Below are positions 1 through 8,305 of a stretch of DNA of 10,779 nt, one piece after another. The translations under genes and the position numbers were made by a program. Positions within the stretch are counted from its first letter, which is position 1. Each line of letters starts with the position of its first letter. Source of the stretch: JBFMFH01 sp040752275. Lineage in GTDB: Bacteria; Acidobacteriota; Vicinamibacteria; Vicinamibacterales; JAKQTR01. The stretch spans positions 1-10,779 of the forward strand of contig JBFMFH010000018.1 of the NCBI GenBank assembly GCA_040752275.1, in the 5' to 3' direction. A model generated the notes under the pieces. It had not been told where the DNA came from. It saw only the letters and a program-made list of their open reading frames with translations, and did not search any database.

Positions 1-74
1 GGCCCGGGGGGGGCGGCGCGGGGGCCGCTGGCGGGGGGACGATCTGTGGGTACCTCGTCTGGCAGCCCGTGGTG
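1..74. other. G-rich 3' flank of the first receptor gene
   Basis: This non-coding edge lies downstream of the minus-strand receptor gene. It carries three long G runs on the plus strand (8 G at 6-13, 5 G at 20-24, 6 G at 33-38). The first run can supply two tracts, so the stretch fits the four-tract G-quadruplex pattern. A weak 5-bp stem (13-17 with 24-28) lies in the same place. There is no U-tract terminator and no gene. Confidence 0.35.
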
Positions 75-3000
75 CTAGAAGGTCACGCGCACGCCGAACT
101 GCGACACACGCGGGCCGCCGACGGTGTTGGTGATCGCGCCGAAGTCCACGCTGTCGTAGTTGTTCTCCGGCATGCCGAAGTTGACGGTGTTGAACAGATT
201 GAAGATCTCCCAGCGCAGTTCGGCCCGCACGCGCGCGCCGAAACGCAGCGTCTTCGAAATGCTCAGATCTACCCGGTTCTGGCCGGGCCCGCGCAGGAAG
301 TTGCGCGGCGTGTTTCCGGCCGCGGCGGCCGGCACGAGCTGGCTGCGATCGAACCACCCGTCCTCCGGGCTCGCCGCCTGTTCGTGCACGCTCTCTGCCG
401 ACGCGCCAGGGGCGAAGTCGAGGCGCTGGAAGCCGAGGCGGAGCAGGCCGCTTTCGGGACGGAATACGCTGAAGGGACGGCCGGACTGGAACTGCATGTA
501 GCTCGACACGACCCAATCCCTCGCCAGCGCGCTCTTGCCGAGCGGCAGGGCCCACACGGCACTCAGGCTGAAGCGGTGGGGCCGGTCGAAGTCGGAGCGG
601 GCCCAGTTGGATTCGATGTCCCGCGAGTCGTTCTCAACCGAGAAGCCCGTATTCGGCGTGTCGGGCCGGCCGCCGCCGGCCGTGCTGCCCGGGTCCGCCG
701 ACATCAGGTCCCTCGAGACCGAATACGTGTACGCGGCGTGGAACTGGTACCCCTTCGAGAACCGCTTCGTCACGCTGGCCTGCAGCGCATGATACGTGGA
801 ACGGCCAGCGGACTGAAGGAACAGCGCCTCCGCGTCGTTGAACCCGTAGTAGAGCGTCCGCACCTCGGCCGGGATCGTCCCGCTCGGGCCGCGGTTCTTG
901 TCGCCGTTGTACCCGTACCCGAGCGCGTTCGGATCCTGGGGATTCGCCGTTCCTCCACCGGCTCGGTAGGCGGCCGTGATGCGATCGAGAATCTCCTGCG
1001 GCGTGTTGGGATCGTTCAGGTCCCACGGCTCGTTGAGGGCGGTGGCCAGCAGCAGGCCGTGTCCGCGGCTGCCGTTGTACCGCAGCTCGAGGGCCGTGCC
1101 CGGCGCCACTTCCCATTGCCATCCCAGGTTCCACTGCTGGTAGTACGGCGTTTGCAGGTTACGGTCGATTGCGCGGAACTCGAGCGTCTCCGCAATGTTG
1201 CCCGTGCCGTTCACGCCGGTCCCGTCGAAGATCCGGTACTGGCCCCCACTATAGACCAGACGGAAGGGGAAGAACATGTCGAAGGCCACCGGCTGCCCGT
1301 TGATGACGTTGGACGCGAACGCGTTCGCAATCGGCACCTGCCGGGTAGGGACCGTGATCTCGATCTCGCGGAGAATCGGGTAGTTGGAGAACACGGTGTT
1401 CATGAACGCCGCCGACGGCCGATCGAAGAAGATCCCGTACCCGCCGCGGACGACATGTTTCGGGTTGATGGTGTAGGCCAGGCCGACCCGCGGCGAGAAG
1501 TTGTTCAGGTCCTGACCGTTGAGTGTGTGCTTCGAGTCGACCGTGGTGACAGCCGAAATCCCCGCGTTGACGGCATCGTACGGCGTCATCTTGATGTTCG
1601 ACGGCACGATGATCGCGTTCAGGGGGTTCGCCGAGTCGGTGAGGAGCGCCGGATCGAAGTTGCCGAACCAGCCGTTCTTCTCGTAGGGCCAGCCGAACCA
1701 GTCCCACCGCAGGCCCAGCGACACCGTGGTCCTGTCGTTCAACCGCCAGTCGTCGTTGACGAACCACGAGGCATCCTGCATCAGGAAGTGCTTGCTCGTA
1801 AAACCGAATTGTGTGTCTGCCTCGCTCGTGAAACCCAACAGGAACTGCTGGAAGTGCTCGATCTTCTCGAACTCCGTCGCCTGTTCTTCGGGGAGGTTGT
1901 TCTTGACCTGGTGCGTCTTGAAGTCTCCCCCCACGCGGAGGAAGTGGCTGCCCAGCGTCATCGAGACGGAATCCGCCACGTGCAGCGTGAGCTGCTCGCG
2001 CCTGTTGAAGGAATCGTTCGGGCCGCCGAACGACCAACTGATGCCCCGGTTGACGAAGTGCCCGAGCCGGCGGGTCGCCGCGGAGTCGTCGAACAGGAGG
2101 GCCGGGTTGATGATCCCGAACTGATCGCTCGTCAGCTGCAGCACGTCATCGTCGAGGCTGCGGGTGTTGCGGAGGGAGAACACACCCACGCGGGCCTCGT
2201 TGAGCCAGCCGTTGCGGAAGATGTGCGTGTTGCCGAGCGCCACGACGTGGCCGCGGTTCTTCTTCGCGAGCGTGAACGGCGACGCGAGGGTCGATGGATC
2301 CGGGAACGGATCGGAGCTCGGGAAGTCCGCCCCGAAGTAGGACACCTGCAGGCGGTTGGAGTCGGACACGCGCAGGTCGACGCGGGCGCTCCCCTGGAGC
2401 TGCCTGAATTCGGCCGGAACGACCTGTCGGATCTCGGCCATCGGGTCACCACCCGCGGTCGAGAACCTGCCAATGCCAACGACGCGGTCATTGCCAACGA
2501 TGGGGCCCGTCGGGGCCGGGATGATGAAGTTTCCGGTCTTGGGATTCCGGGCGTTCAACAGGGCAAGCGCCACCGGCGAGATGTCCGCGGCCTGGAGCGC
2601 GAACGCCGGATTCAGCTGGCGGAAGGCGTCGACGATGTTCTGGGCCGTGCGTTCGCCGCTGATGAGGGCAAGCGCGGCCGGCAGGACGGCGCGGCTCGCG
2701 GCCGTCGGCACATAGCCCGTTTCGGCGTCGGTATGCTGGAGGCTTCCGAAGAAGAACGCGCGATCGCGGCGGACGGGCCCGGCAATCGTGAGCCCGGACT
2801 CGACGCGCCGCATCTTGGGCTTCTCGATGCCGTTCTTCTCGAAGAAGAAGTCATTGGCGTTGAATCGCTCGTTCTGGCCGAACCCGTAGAATGAACCGCT
2901 CAAACCGTTCGTTCCGCTCTTGGTGACCAGCTGGAAGTTGCCGCCGCCGCTCCGGCCGGTCGAGGCATCGTACATGCTGGTCTGCAGCTTGACCTCTTCA

Positions 3001-3677
3001 ATCGTCTCCGGCGCCGGCGAGAGGCCTTCGTCCAGTGTGCCGGTGTTCGACAGCATGCTGGTAATGTCGACGCCGTTGTACAGCACGCTGTTGCTGGTCT
3101 GCTTCGTGCCGTTGACCGAGGGCGACACCGCACCGGTGTTGTTGCCGGCCACCGACGGAAGGTCGGAGCTGACTCCGGCGGTCGCCGTCAGCAGGTGCGT
3201 AAAACTCCGAGTCGACGAGGGAACCGACAGCAGCTCCTCGCTGCCCAAGCGGCGGGAAACGGCTGGCGAGGTACTCTGGAGCACCGGGCTCTCTGCAGTG
3301 ACCGTGATCTGTTCGGCGACGCCCCCGATCTCGAGCTCGGTATCGACGGTGAGCGGGACGGCCGCCTCGATGAACAGCCCGCCCCGAATGATGGTCCTGA
3401 ACCCGTCGAGCTGGAACATGACTTGATAGGGGCCGACCGCCAGGCCGGGGAACCGGTAGATGCCCTCGGCATTGGTCACATCCGTGCGAACGTCATTGGT
3501 CGCGGTGTTGGTGACCGTCACCGTCACGCCCGGAACTGCGCCACCGCTCTGGTCGACGACCTTCCCGCTGACCATGCCCGACGGCCCGCTCTGGGCCAGC
3601 CCTACTCCTGCCTGGACCAGAATGGCCACCGCACACACGAGGACCTTCGTCGCTGTATTCCTGAGAACAGACGTCAA
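75..3677 (-). CDS. Oar-like TonB-dependent outer-membrane receptor, complete (1200 aa)
   Basis: This is an outer-membrane beta-barrel transporter that would take up a large substrate using energy passed from TonB/ExbBD; the substrate is unknown. The start is taken as TTG at 3677 because AGAGGAGG lies 5 nt upstream (3683-3690) and the next residues form a signal peptide, with probable cleavage after A28 (VGLA|QS). An upstream in-frame ATG at 3791 would add 38 charged residues before the signal peptide and is rejected. Residues about 34-118 form a carboxypeptidase-regulatory-like beta-sandwich (SGKVVDQSGGAVPGVTV). ITVTAESP at 124-131 leads into the plug, with SVNG at 187-190 and YNGVD at 200-204. 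The remainder is barrel strands rich in aromatic residues. The protein ends RVTF, the C-terminal Phe typical of barrel proteins. The total length fits the Oar-like families of Acidobacteriota. It is divergent from the glycosidase at 3908, which may hint at a glycan substrate. The family call is strong and the substrate is a guess. Confidence 0.95.
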   Translation of the reverse strand: MTSVLRNTATKVLVCAVAILVQAGVGLAQSGPSGMVSGKVVDQSGGAVPGVTVTVTNTATNDVRTDVTNAEGIYRFPGLAVGPYQVMFQLDGFRTIIRGGLFIEAAVPLTVDTELEIGGVAEQITVTAESPVLQSTSPAVSRRLGSEELLSVPSSTRSFTHLLTATAGVSSDLPSVAGNNTGAVSPSVNGTKQTSNSVLYNGVDITSMLSNTGTLDEGLSPAPETIEEVKLQTSMYDASTGRSGGGNFQLVTKSGTNGLSGSFYGFGQNERFNANDFFFEKNGIEKPKMRRVESGLTIAGPVRRDRAFFFGSLQHTDAETGYVPTAASRAVLPAALALISGERTAQNIVDAFRQLNPAFALQAADISPVALALLNARNPKTGNFIIPAPTGPIVGNDRVVGIGRFSTAGGDPMAEIRQVVPAEFRQLQGSARVDLRVSDSNRLQVSYFGADFPSSDPFPDPSTLASPFTLAKKNRGHVVALGNTHIFRNGWLNEARVGVFSLRNTRSLDDDVLQLTSDQFGIINPALLFDDSAATRRLGHFVNRGISWSFGGPNDSFNRREQLTLHVADSVSMTLGSHFLRVGGDFKTHQVKNNLPEEQATEFEKIEHFQQFLLGFTSEADTQFGFTSKHFLMQDASWFVNDDWRLNDRTTVSLGLRWDWFGWPYEKNGWFGNFDPALLTDSANPLNAIIVPSNIKMTPYDAVNAGISAVTTVDSKHTLNGQDLNNFSPRVGLAYTINPKHVVRGGYGIFFDRPSAAFMNTVFSNYPILREIEITVPTRQVPIANAFASNVINGQPVAFDMFFPFRLVYSGGQYRIFDGTGVNGTGNIAETLEFRAIDRNLQTPYYQQWNLGWQWEVAPGTALELRYNGSRGHGLLLATALNEPWDLNDPNTPQEILDRITAAYRAGGGTANPQDPNALGYGYNGDKNRGPSGTIPAEVRTLYYGFNDAEALFLQSAGRSTYHALQASVTKRFSKGYQFHAAYTYSVSRDLMSADPGSTAGGGRPDTPNTGFSVENDSRDIESNWARSDFDRPHRFSLSAVWALPLGKSALARDWVVSSYMQFQSGRPFSVFRPESGLLRLGFQRLDFAPGASAESVHEQAASPEDGWFDRSQLVPAAAAGNTPRNFLRGPGQNRVDLSISKTLRFGARVRAELRWEIFNLFNTVNFGMPENNYDSVDFGAITNTVGGPRVSQFGVRVTF

Positions 3678-3682
3678 GACAA

Positions 3683-3690
3683 CCTCCTCT
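3683..3690 (-). promoter_or_regulatory. Ribosome binding site that fixes the receptor TTG start
   Basis: On the minus strand AGAGGAGG stands 5 nt before the TTG at 3677. It is the best Shine-Dalgarno match in the window and is the reason for preferring TTG over the upstream ATG at 3791. The following residues begin MTSVLRNTATKVL and run into a hydrophobic signal segment. Confidence 0.8.
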
Positions 3691-3797
3691 TTTCGCTTGC
3701 CCCGCCAGTCTAGGCAGGCTGTGTCTCGACCCTGTTGCTGAGGTGTTTCGCCGAGGTTAACTCTTCGTCGCCCGCGCCGCCCCTCCTCCAACCGGGC

Positions 3798-3806
3798 TGA
3801 TACAAT
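3798..3806 (+). promoter_or_regulatory. Candidate extended -10 promoter for the glycosidase gene
   Basis: TGATACAAT matches an extended -10 element (TGnTAnnnT) in the 230-bp divergent gap. Transcription would start near 3813 and leave a 5' leader of about 95 nt before the ATG at 3908. No convincing -35 is seen 16-18 bp upstream, as expected when the extended -10 carries recognition. No clear promoter was found for the receptor on the other strand, and no operator palindrome was recognised in this gap. Confidence 0.4.
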
Positions 3807-3907
3807 CCGTTCGTTCTCCGGCGGCCGGCGTCAGGGCGCAAACGGCACCAGACGTCCGCTGGCCGCGGGGCCGCCGGACTGAGGGATTCCTCGGGGAGTG
3901 ACTCGCC

Positions 3908-6580
3908 ATGACCCGTCATGCAAGGACGCGTGCCCGTCGCGCTTTTGTCGCCGCCGCCAGTGCAGTGGCAGTCTGTGCCGGTCTGCTACAGGCCCAGCCC
4001 CATCCCACGGCACTCTCTGTGCCCCGCTTCGCGCGCGAGGCGAACCCCATCGCGCTGGCAGGCCCGGCCCGGCCGCAGCGCTACATGGAATCGTCGGGAC
4101 GACGCGCCGCGTTTCTCGGACGTGAGGACGGCAGCTTCGAAGCCTGGGTCTACCCGCTCAAGGTGCTGCACGACTTCCACCTGGCCTTCGGCGTGCCGGC
4201 GTACGCGGACCCGATTCCGGCGGCCAGCCTGGCGTCGTGGGTGGATATCCGTCCAGAAGCGAGCCTCGTTCGTTACGCACACGACTCGTTCACCGCCGAC
4301 GCCGTCTGGCTGGTGCCGCTCAATGAGGCCGGCGGACTGGTGCTGCTCGACGTCAGCACGTCGGTGCCCATCACGGTGCAGGTCAAGTTCCGGGTCGACC
4401 TCAAGCCGATGTGGCCCGCGGCGCTCGGCGGGCAATACAGCTACTGGGACGACACGCTGAGGGCCTACGTCATCGGCGAGGCCAGCCGCAAGAACGCCGC
4501 GCTGGTGGGATCCCCATTCGGCCTCACGCCGCCCACCCAACCGGCGCACAACCTTCCGGACGCCCCCACGCAGTTCTCGGTTGCCGTGACGCCGGAGACG
4601 GCCTCACGGGGTCTCATCCCGATCGTCATCGCCGCGAGCACGGAAGGACTCGAGGCCGCGAAGGCCACGTACCAAAGGCTGCTGGCGTCTCCCGGCCCCC
4701 TCTATGGGGAGTCCGCGGCCCATTACCGGCGGCTGCGCGAGGACATGACGAGCATCGACTCACCCGACGATCGGCTCGACCTGGCGCTCGAGTGGGGCAA
4801 GGTGGCCCTCGACAAGGGCTTCGTCTGCAATCCGCATCTCGGCTGCGGGCTCATTGCCGGGCTCGGACCGTCCGGAACCAGCGAGCGGCCTGGGTTCGGG
4901 TGGTACTTCGGCGGGGACACGTTCATCAACTCGTGGGCCATGACGGCGTACGGCGATTTCGATGCCGTCCGGCAGTCGCTCGAATTCCTGCGCACGCGCC
5001 AGCGCGCCGACGGCAAGATGATGCACGAGCTGTCGCAGGGCGCGCAGTTCATCCGCTGGTTCGAGGATTTCCCGTACGGCTACTACCACGCCGACACGAC
5101 ACCCCTGTACATCCTGGCCGTGCGCGACTACGTGCGGGCGAGCGGCGACGCTGCATTCGGAAAGGACGTCTGGCCGTCGCTCAGGAAGGCGTACGAGTAC
5201 TGCGCGGGGACTGACGAGGACGGCGACGGTCTGATGGACAACACGAAGGCCGGCTTGGCGGCCGTCGAGACCGGGGCGCTGCGCAGGCGCGACGTGCTGA
5301 CGGACGTCTACCTCGCAGCGGTGTGGACCGAGGCGGCAGACGCCGCAGCCGAGATGGCCGCCCTCGCCGGAGACGACGGGTTTGCGGCCTCGTCGCGGGC
5401 TGCGGCGGTCAAGGCACGCGGGGCTCTGAACCGCCGCTTCCTCGACGATGAAGGGAGGCGGATCTTCTTCGCCGTGATGAAGGGCGGCCAGGGGCAGGCC
5501 GAACCGACGGTGTGGCCGGGATTCGGACTGTGGCGGGGCGTCTTCGACGCGGACCGACCCGCCGTTGCGGGTGCGCTCGACGACCTGGCCGGCGCCGGGG
5601 TGGGAGCCGACTGGGGTGCCCGGATGCTTTCGATCGACAGCTCGCTCTACGAGCCCCTCAGCTACAACAACGGCGCGTCGTGGCCGTTCCTCACAGGCTT
5701 CGCCGCGCTCGCGCTGTACTCGCACGGCCGTGCCGACGCGGCGTGGGCGTATCTGGACGGGACCGCTGATCTCACGTTTCTGGAGTCTCGCGGCTACATG
5801 GCCGAGCTGTTCTCGGGCGGTCGCCTGCGGTCCGTCGACGCCGCCGTGCCCCATCAGCTCTTTGCCACGACCGGGTTCGTCTCCACGCTGCTTCGCGGTC
5901 TTGTCGGCATCGATGCCCTGCCTGCGTCGGACGCCGGAGGGATCAGCCGGCCCGCTCGCCTCAGGATCGCACCCCGACTGCCGGCCGGCTGGCCGTCGCT
6001 GCGCGTTCGAAACCTCCGGTGGCGGGACGCTGTCGTCGATGTCACCGTCACGAGAGAGACCGGCGGCCTCGCCATTGCCGTGGCCCCGCGCGGCGGCGAC
6101 GTGCCCATCGAGATCCATGCCACGCTGCCGCCGGGCGCGTCGCTCGCGACCCGTGATGCGCGCTGGCAGCCCGCCAGCGGCGCTGACCACGGCCGCGGCC
6201 TGCGCCTAGTCCATATCGCGAAGGTGTCAACGCCCACGACCTTCCGCGTGCGGCACACACCGGGAGTGGAGGTGAGGCCCATGCACGCCCCCCAGCGCCT
6301 GGGCGACGTGTCGTCGCGGGTGCGGGTCATCGACGCCCGCATGGACGGCGGCACCTACCGCTTGCGCGTGGAAGGCCGGCGCGGGAGGACGTACCGGCTC
6401 GAGTTGCTGACCGAACTCTCGGTGCGCCGCGTCGAGGGCGCGCGACTCGTACCGGGACTGGGCGAGCCCACTGCGATCGACGTGTCGTTCCCGGGGTTGT
6501 CCTCGGCGCTGTCGGGCCGGGTCCTGCGCCGCGATGACTGGGCGACGGCAGAGATCGCCGTATCATTCGAGCGGCGCTAG
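3908..6580 (+). CDS. Secreted glycogen-debranching-like (amylo-alpha-1,6-glucosidase-type) glycoside hydrolase, 890 aa
   Basis: This is probably an exported glycosidase acting on an alpha-glucan or related oligosaccharide in the periplasm or outside the cell. The ATG at 3908 has GGGGAG 9 nt upstream (3893-3898). The N-terminus is a signal peptide with probable cleavage near LQA|QP. The sequence ARRAFVA before the hydrophobic core resembles a weak twin-arginine (Tat) motif. Residues about 35-300 form a beta-rich N-domain (GREDGSFEAWVYPLKVLHDF). Residues about 300-665 look like an (alpha/alpha)6 barrel. Its landmarks are WYFGGDTFINSW (332-343), the counterpart of WFGRDT in debranching enzymes; DFPYGYYHADTTPLY (from 387); DEDGDGLMDN (from 436); YNNGASWPF (from 586); and MAELFSGG with E633. 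By analogy D337 and E633 are acid/base candidates. A beta-rich tail follows from about 683 (LRIAPRLPAGW). The usual Arg of the GRD motif is Gly here. It is a six-hairpin glycosidase with confidence; its exact bond specificity is unknown. Confidence 0.82.
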   Translation: MTRHARTRARRAFVAAASAVAVCAGLLQAQPHPTALSVPRFAREANPIALAGPARPQRYMESSGRRAAFLGREDGSFEAWVYPLKVLHDFHLAFGVPAYADPIPAASLASWVDIRPEASLVRYAHDSFTADAVWLVPLNEAGGLVLLDVSTSVPITVQVKFRVDLKPMWPAALGGQYSYWDDTLRAYVIGEASRKNAALVGSPFGLTPPTQPAHNLPDAPTQFSVAVTPETASRGLIPIVIAASTEGLEAAKATYQRLLASPGPLYGESAAHYRRLREDMTSIDSPDDRLDLALEWGKVALDKGFVCNPHLGCGLIAGLGPSGTSERPGFGWYFGGDTFINSWAMTAYGDFDAVRQSLEFLRTRQRADGKMMHELSQGAQFIRWFEDFPYGYYHADTTPLYILAVRDYVRASGDAAFGKDVWPSLRKAYEYCAGTDEDGDGLMDNTKAGLAAVETGALRRRDVLTDVYLAAVWTEAADAAAEMAALAGDDGFAASSRAAAVKARGALNRRFLDDEGRRIFFAVMKGGQGQAEPTVWPGFGLWRGVFDADRPAVAGALDDLAGAGVGADWGARMLSIDSSLYEPLSYNNGASWPFLTGFAALALYSHGRADAAWAYLDGTADLTFLESRGYMAELFSGGRLRSVDAAVPHQLFATTGFVSTLLRGLVGIDALPASDAGGISRPARLRIAPRLPAGWPSLRVRNLRWRDAVVDVTVTRETGGLAIAVAPRGGDVPIEIHATLPPGASLATRDARWQPASGADHGRGLRLVHIAKVSTPTTFRVRHTPGVEVRPMHAPQRLGDVSSRVRVIDARMDGGTYRLRVEGRRGRTYRLELLTELSVRRVEGARLVPGLGEPTAIDVSFPGLSSALSGRVLRRDDWATAEIAVSFERR

Positions 6581-6807
6581 GCGTCTTGAAGGCCCGAATC
6601 TCATGCAGATGAGTCAAGCCTGAGGCGGAGCCTCGCTAGTCAGGGACGGGGGAGCAGCATCGCCGCGGCGGCGTCCAGAATTCAGAATTCAGCCCGTAGC
6701 CCGACCGCCTGGCGGTGCCCACGGAGTCTGTGTGCTGAAGCGTGCCTGTCCAGGGAAACCTATGCCCTCACGACTACGTAACTAGATCATGAAAGGCGGC
6801 TCGAAGG
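6581..6807. other. 227-bp spacer after the glycosidase gene
   Basis: No gene or RNA was recognised here. A small palindrome, GAGGC-gga-GCCTC, lies at 6622-6634, about 40 bp after the glycosidase stop. It is too short to call a terminator and has no T run. A heptamer repeat follows at 6676-6692. The stretch ACTACGTAACTAGATCAT just before the next gene is unusually AT-rich for this window and may hold its promoter, but no clean -35/-10 pair can be assigned. Confidence 0.4.
6676..6692 (+). repeat. Heptamer tandem repeat (CAGAATT)x2 + CAG
   Basis: Two exact copies of CAGAATT followed by CAG lie in the gap between the glycosidase and the 66-aa membrane protein. It is short, but it is one of four places in the window where a 7-bp unit is tandemly repeated, all of them between or at the edges of genes. 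Confidence 0.6.
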
Positions 6808-7008
6808 GTGGTCAAGTTCCTGCTGTGGGTGATCCTGTTCGTGCTGTGCTGGCCGCTGGCGCTCCTGGCGCTGGTGCTGTACCCGTTGGTCTGGTTGCTG
6901 CTTCTCCCCTTCAGGCTGCTCGGCATCGCCGTCGAAGGCGTCTTCGAGTTCCTGCGGGCGGTGCTGCTGCTGCCGGCTCGCGTGCTGGGCGGCGCACGGG
7001 TTCGGTGA
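6808..7008 (+). CDS. Small hydrophobic membrane protein of unknown function, 66 aa
   Basis: The start is GTG at 6808, with AAAGGCGG (6792-6799) 8 nt upstream as a ribosome binding site. The protein begins MVKFLLWVILF and is almost entirely Leu/Val/Ala/Phe through about residue 40. It has two membrane-spanning stretches broken by prolines (CWPLALL, LYPLVWLLLLPF). An amphipathic stretch (VEGVFEFLRAVLLLP) and a basic tail ending RVR follow. No enzyme or transporter motif is seen. The proline-punctuated hydrophobic pattern resembles small uncharacterised membrane proteins I associate with Acidobacteriota, but that is recollection and not a search. It stands alone: the gene before it ends 227 bp upstream, and the next gene converges on it. 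It could be a membrane-complex accessory peptide; no function is assigned. Confidence 0.65.
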   Translation: MVKFLLWVILFVLCWPLALLALVLYPLVWLLLLPFRLLGIAVEGVFEFLRAVLLLPARVLGGARVR

Positions 7009-7010
7009 GG

Positions 7011-7041
7011 CCTGGCGCCCCAACCGGGTCGCGGCGCCGGG
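7011..7041. terminator. Weak GC hairpin just after the 66-aa gene
   Basis: CCTGGCGCC (7011-7019) can pair with GGCGCCGGG (7033-7041) around a 13-nt loop, with one G-T pair, starting 3 nt after the stop codon. There is no T tract, so an intrinsic terminator is only possible. The position between convergent genes fits such a role. Confidence 0.3.
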
Positions 7042-7051
7042 TCACGAAACA

Positions 7052-7081
7052 GGAGGCGGGAGACAGGAGACAGGAGACAGA
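7052..7081 (+). repeat. Heptamer tandem repeat (GGAGACA)x3 with one degenerate unit
   Basis: Three exact GGAGACA units (7059-7079) are preceded by a variant unit GGAGGCG (7052-7058) and followed by the partial unit GA. The array lies in the 127-bp gap between the convergent 66-aa gene and the aminotransferase. Read on the other strand the unit is TGTCTCC, one base away from the TGTCTAC phase of the array at 8316-8348 on the far side of the aminotransferase gene. Confidence 0.8.
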
Positions 7082-7090
7082 ATAGGTGCC

Positions 7091-7107
7091 TCGGCCTGGC
7101 CGGCCGA
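7091..7107. terminator. Small inverted repeat at the 3' end of the aminotransferase gene
   Basis: TCGGCC (7091-7096) and GGCCGA (7102-7107) form a perfect 6-bp stem around a 5-nt loop, 28 bp beyond the aminotransferase stop on its strand. There is no T tract on either side. It may help end transcription of either convergent gene, but the evidence is structure and position only. Confidence 0.3.
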
Positions 7108-7135
7108 TCGCTGCTCAGCGTCAAGGGCCGCCCCT

Positions 7136-8233
7136 TCAGGTCGCTACCCGCAGGCTGCGCGACAGCGACACGAGCCCCCGCCCCAACTCGCCGGCGTCGA
7201 TACCGAGCGCCACGCGGAAATGGGCTGGCGCGCCAAAGAAGTGCCCCGGCACCACAGCGGTCTCATGATCGCGCAAGAGCCGTTCGGCCAGGCCTTCGGC
7301 ATCCTCTCCGCTCACCAGGCGCGGGAATGCCACGGTCCCGCCGTCGGGCTCGACCCACTCGAGGGTGGGCTCCCGTTCCATGAACGCCTCGAACCGGCGC
7401 CGGTTAGGCTCCAGCACGCCTCGGGCCCTCGCCAGCAGCGCTGGCAGGTGCCCGAACGCGATGGCGGCTGCCCGCTCGGTCAGTACTGACCCGACACCGT
7501 CGACGAGCGCCCGGGCAGCGAGCACCTCGGCGGCAACATCCGGCGCCGCGAGGACCCAGCCGCAGCGCAGGGACGACAGGCCGTAGGTCTTCGTCAGACT
7601 GCCGGTCGTGATGAGACGAGGCCCCAGCGCGGCAGCCGCCGGCCTCGGCCGGTCGATCAATGAGTCCGCGTAGATCTCGTCGACCAGGACGTGAAATCCG
7701 CGTCGGTCAGCCAGCGCATCCAGTTCCCGTAGCACGTCCACGGGAATGGCGACCCCCGTCGGGTTGTGGGGCGAGGTGAGCACGACGAGCCGCGTCCGCG
7801 GGGTCACAAGAGCTGCCACCCGGTCGACGTCGACCGAGAATCGTTCCTCGAAGCGGCGGTCCAGCCACACGAGCCTGGCGCCGAGCAACTCCGGCACCGC
7901 CCACATCGGGTCGTAGCCGGGCCGCTCGGCGATCACCTCGTCGCCCGGACGCAGGAGCGCGGCGCACGCCAGGAAGTTGGCGCCCGACGCTCCAGTTGCA
8001 GTGACCACCTGTTGCTCCTCGACGCCGTACCGGACCGCGACGGCAGAAACCAGCGGCGGCCAGCCCTCGTCGTTGCGCCCCTGCAGGCTCAGGGCCTCGC
8101 GCACACCGGGCAAATCGTCGAGGGTGCACGGCGGAACGTCGCTACGGGCCAGATCCAGGGTCGGATGCGGCCGGCGCTTGGCCCAGAGGAGGTAGTCCGC
8201 ACGTGGAACCCGCCTGGAGTCGGGACTCCCCAC
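7136..8233 (-). CDS. PLP-dependent class I/II aminotransferase (365 aa from the GTG start)
   Basis: This is a cytosolic fold-type I transaminase that would move an amino group between an amino acid and a 2-oxo acid through pyridoxal phosphate. Visible landmarks, numbered from GTG 8233, are GASGANF (phosphate-binding loop region), SPHNPTG with N157, VDEIYAD with D185 and Y188, the Schiff-base lysine K215 in GSLTKTYGLSSLRCGW, and R340 in HFRVALGID, the usual substrate-carboxylate arginine. The set is complete, so the enzyme should be active; the substrate is not predictable. The start is uncertain. The reading frame stays open to a GTG at 8311, but 8232-8289 is an intergenic repeat also found at 10048-10105, so residues encoded upstream of 8233 (RIPPATTKPRGSELGE) are repeat sequence and not family sequence. 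The first family-like residues are RADYLLWAK. GTG 8233 is the last usable start before them and has only a poor ribosome binding site. It is divergent from the symporter with a 134-bp gap. Confidence 0.9.
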   Translation of the reverse strand: MGSPDSRRVPRADYLLWAKRRPHPTLDLARSDVPPCTLDDLPGVREALSLQGRNDEGWPPLVSAVAVRYGVEEQQVVTATGASGANFLACAALLRPGDEVIAERPGYDPMWAVPELLGARLVWLDRRFEERFSVDVDRVAALVTPRTRLVVLTSPHNPTGVAIPVDVLRELDALADRRGFHVLVDEIYADSLIDRPRPAAAALGPRLITTGSLTKTYGLSSLRCGWVLAAPDVAAEVLAARALVDGVGSVLTERAAAIAFGHLPALLARARGVLEPNRRRFEAFMEREPTLEWVEPDGGTVAFPRLVSGEDAEGLAERLLRDHETAVVPGHFFGAPAHFRVALGIDAGELGRGLVSLSRSLRVAT

Positions 8234-8305
8234 TTCGCCAAGCTCGCTGCCGCGAGGCTTCGTCGTGGCAGGCGGGATTCGGGATTCGCTGCGGGATTCG
8301 GGATC
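8216..8305 (-). repeat. Intergenic repeat element, copy 1 (inverted relative to copy 2)
   Basis: Bases 8232-8289 are the exact reverse complement of 10048-10105 (58 of 58). The match continues at 13 of 16 positions through 8216-8231. The core folds as AAG-CTCGC (8240-8247), loop TGCC, then GCGAG-g-CTT (8252-8260), that is, 5 bp plus 3 bp around one bulged G. On the symporter side the core is bordered by GGGATTC heptamers (8274-8280, 8281-8287, 8293-8299, then GGGATC at 8300-8305). On the aminotransferase side it is bordered by the palindrome GGAGTC-gg-GACTCC (8216-8229). It overlaps the apparent start of the aminotransferase gene. There is no coding capacity or transposase, so it resembles a small non-autonomous or REP-like element. 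Confidence 0.9.

Noticed and set aside
69..2894. Plus-strand 941-aa open frame antisense to the receptor
   Set aside because: It is rich in Arg, Val, Glu and Ala with no domain, and is the complement of a strongly recognisable TonB-dependent receptor. Long antisense frames are expected in GC-rich genes.
4760..6190. Minus-strand 476-aa open frame antisense to the glycosidase
   Set aside because: Low-complexity Arg/Gly/Val composition and no motif. The plus strand carries the conserved glycosidase motifs throughout.
6693..6807. Possible tRNA or small RNA in the spacer after the glycosidase
   Set aside because: No cloverleaf, TPsiC-like arm or strong terminator could be built from this stretch.
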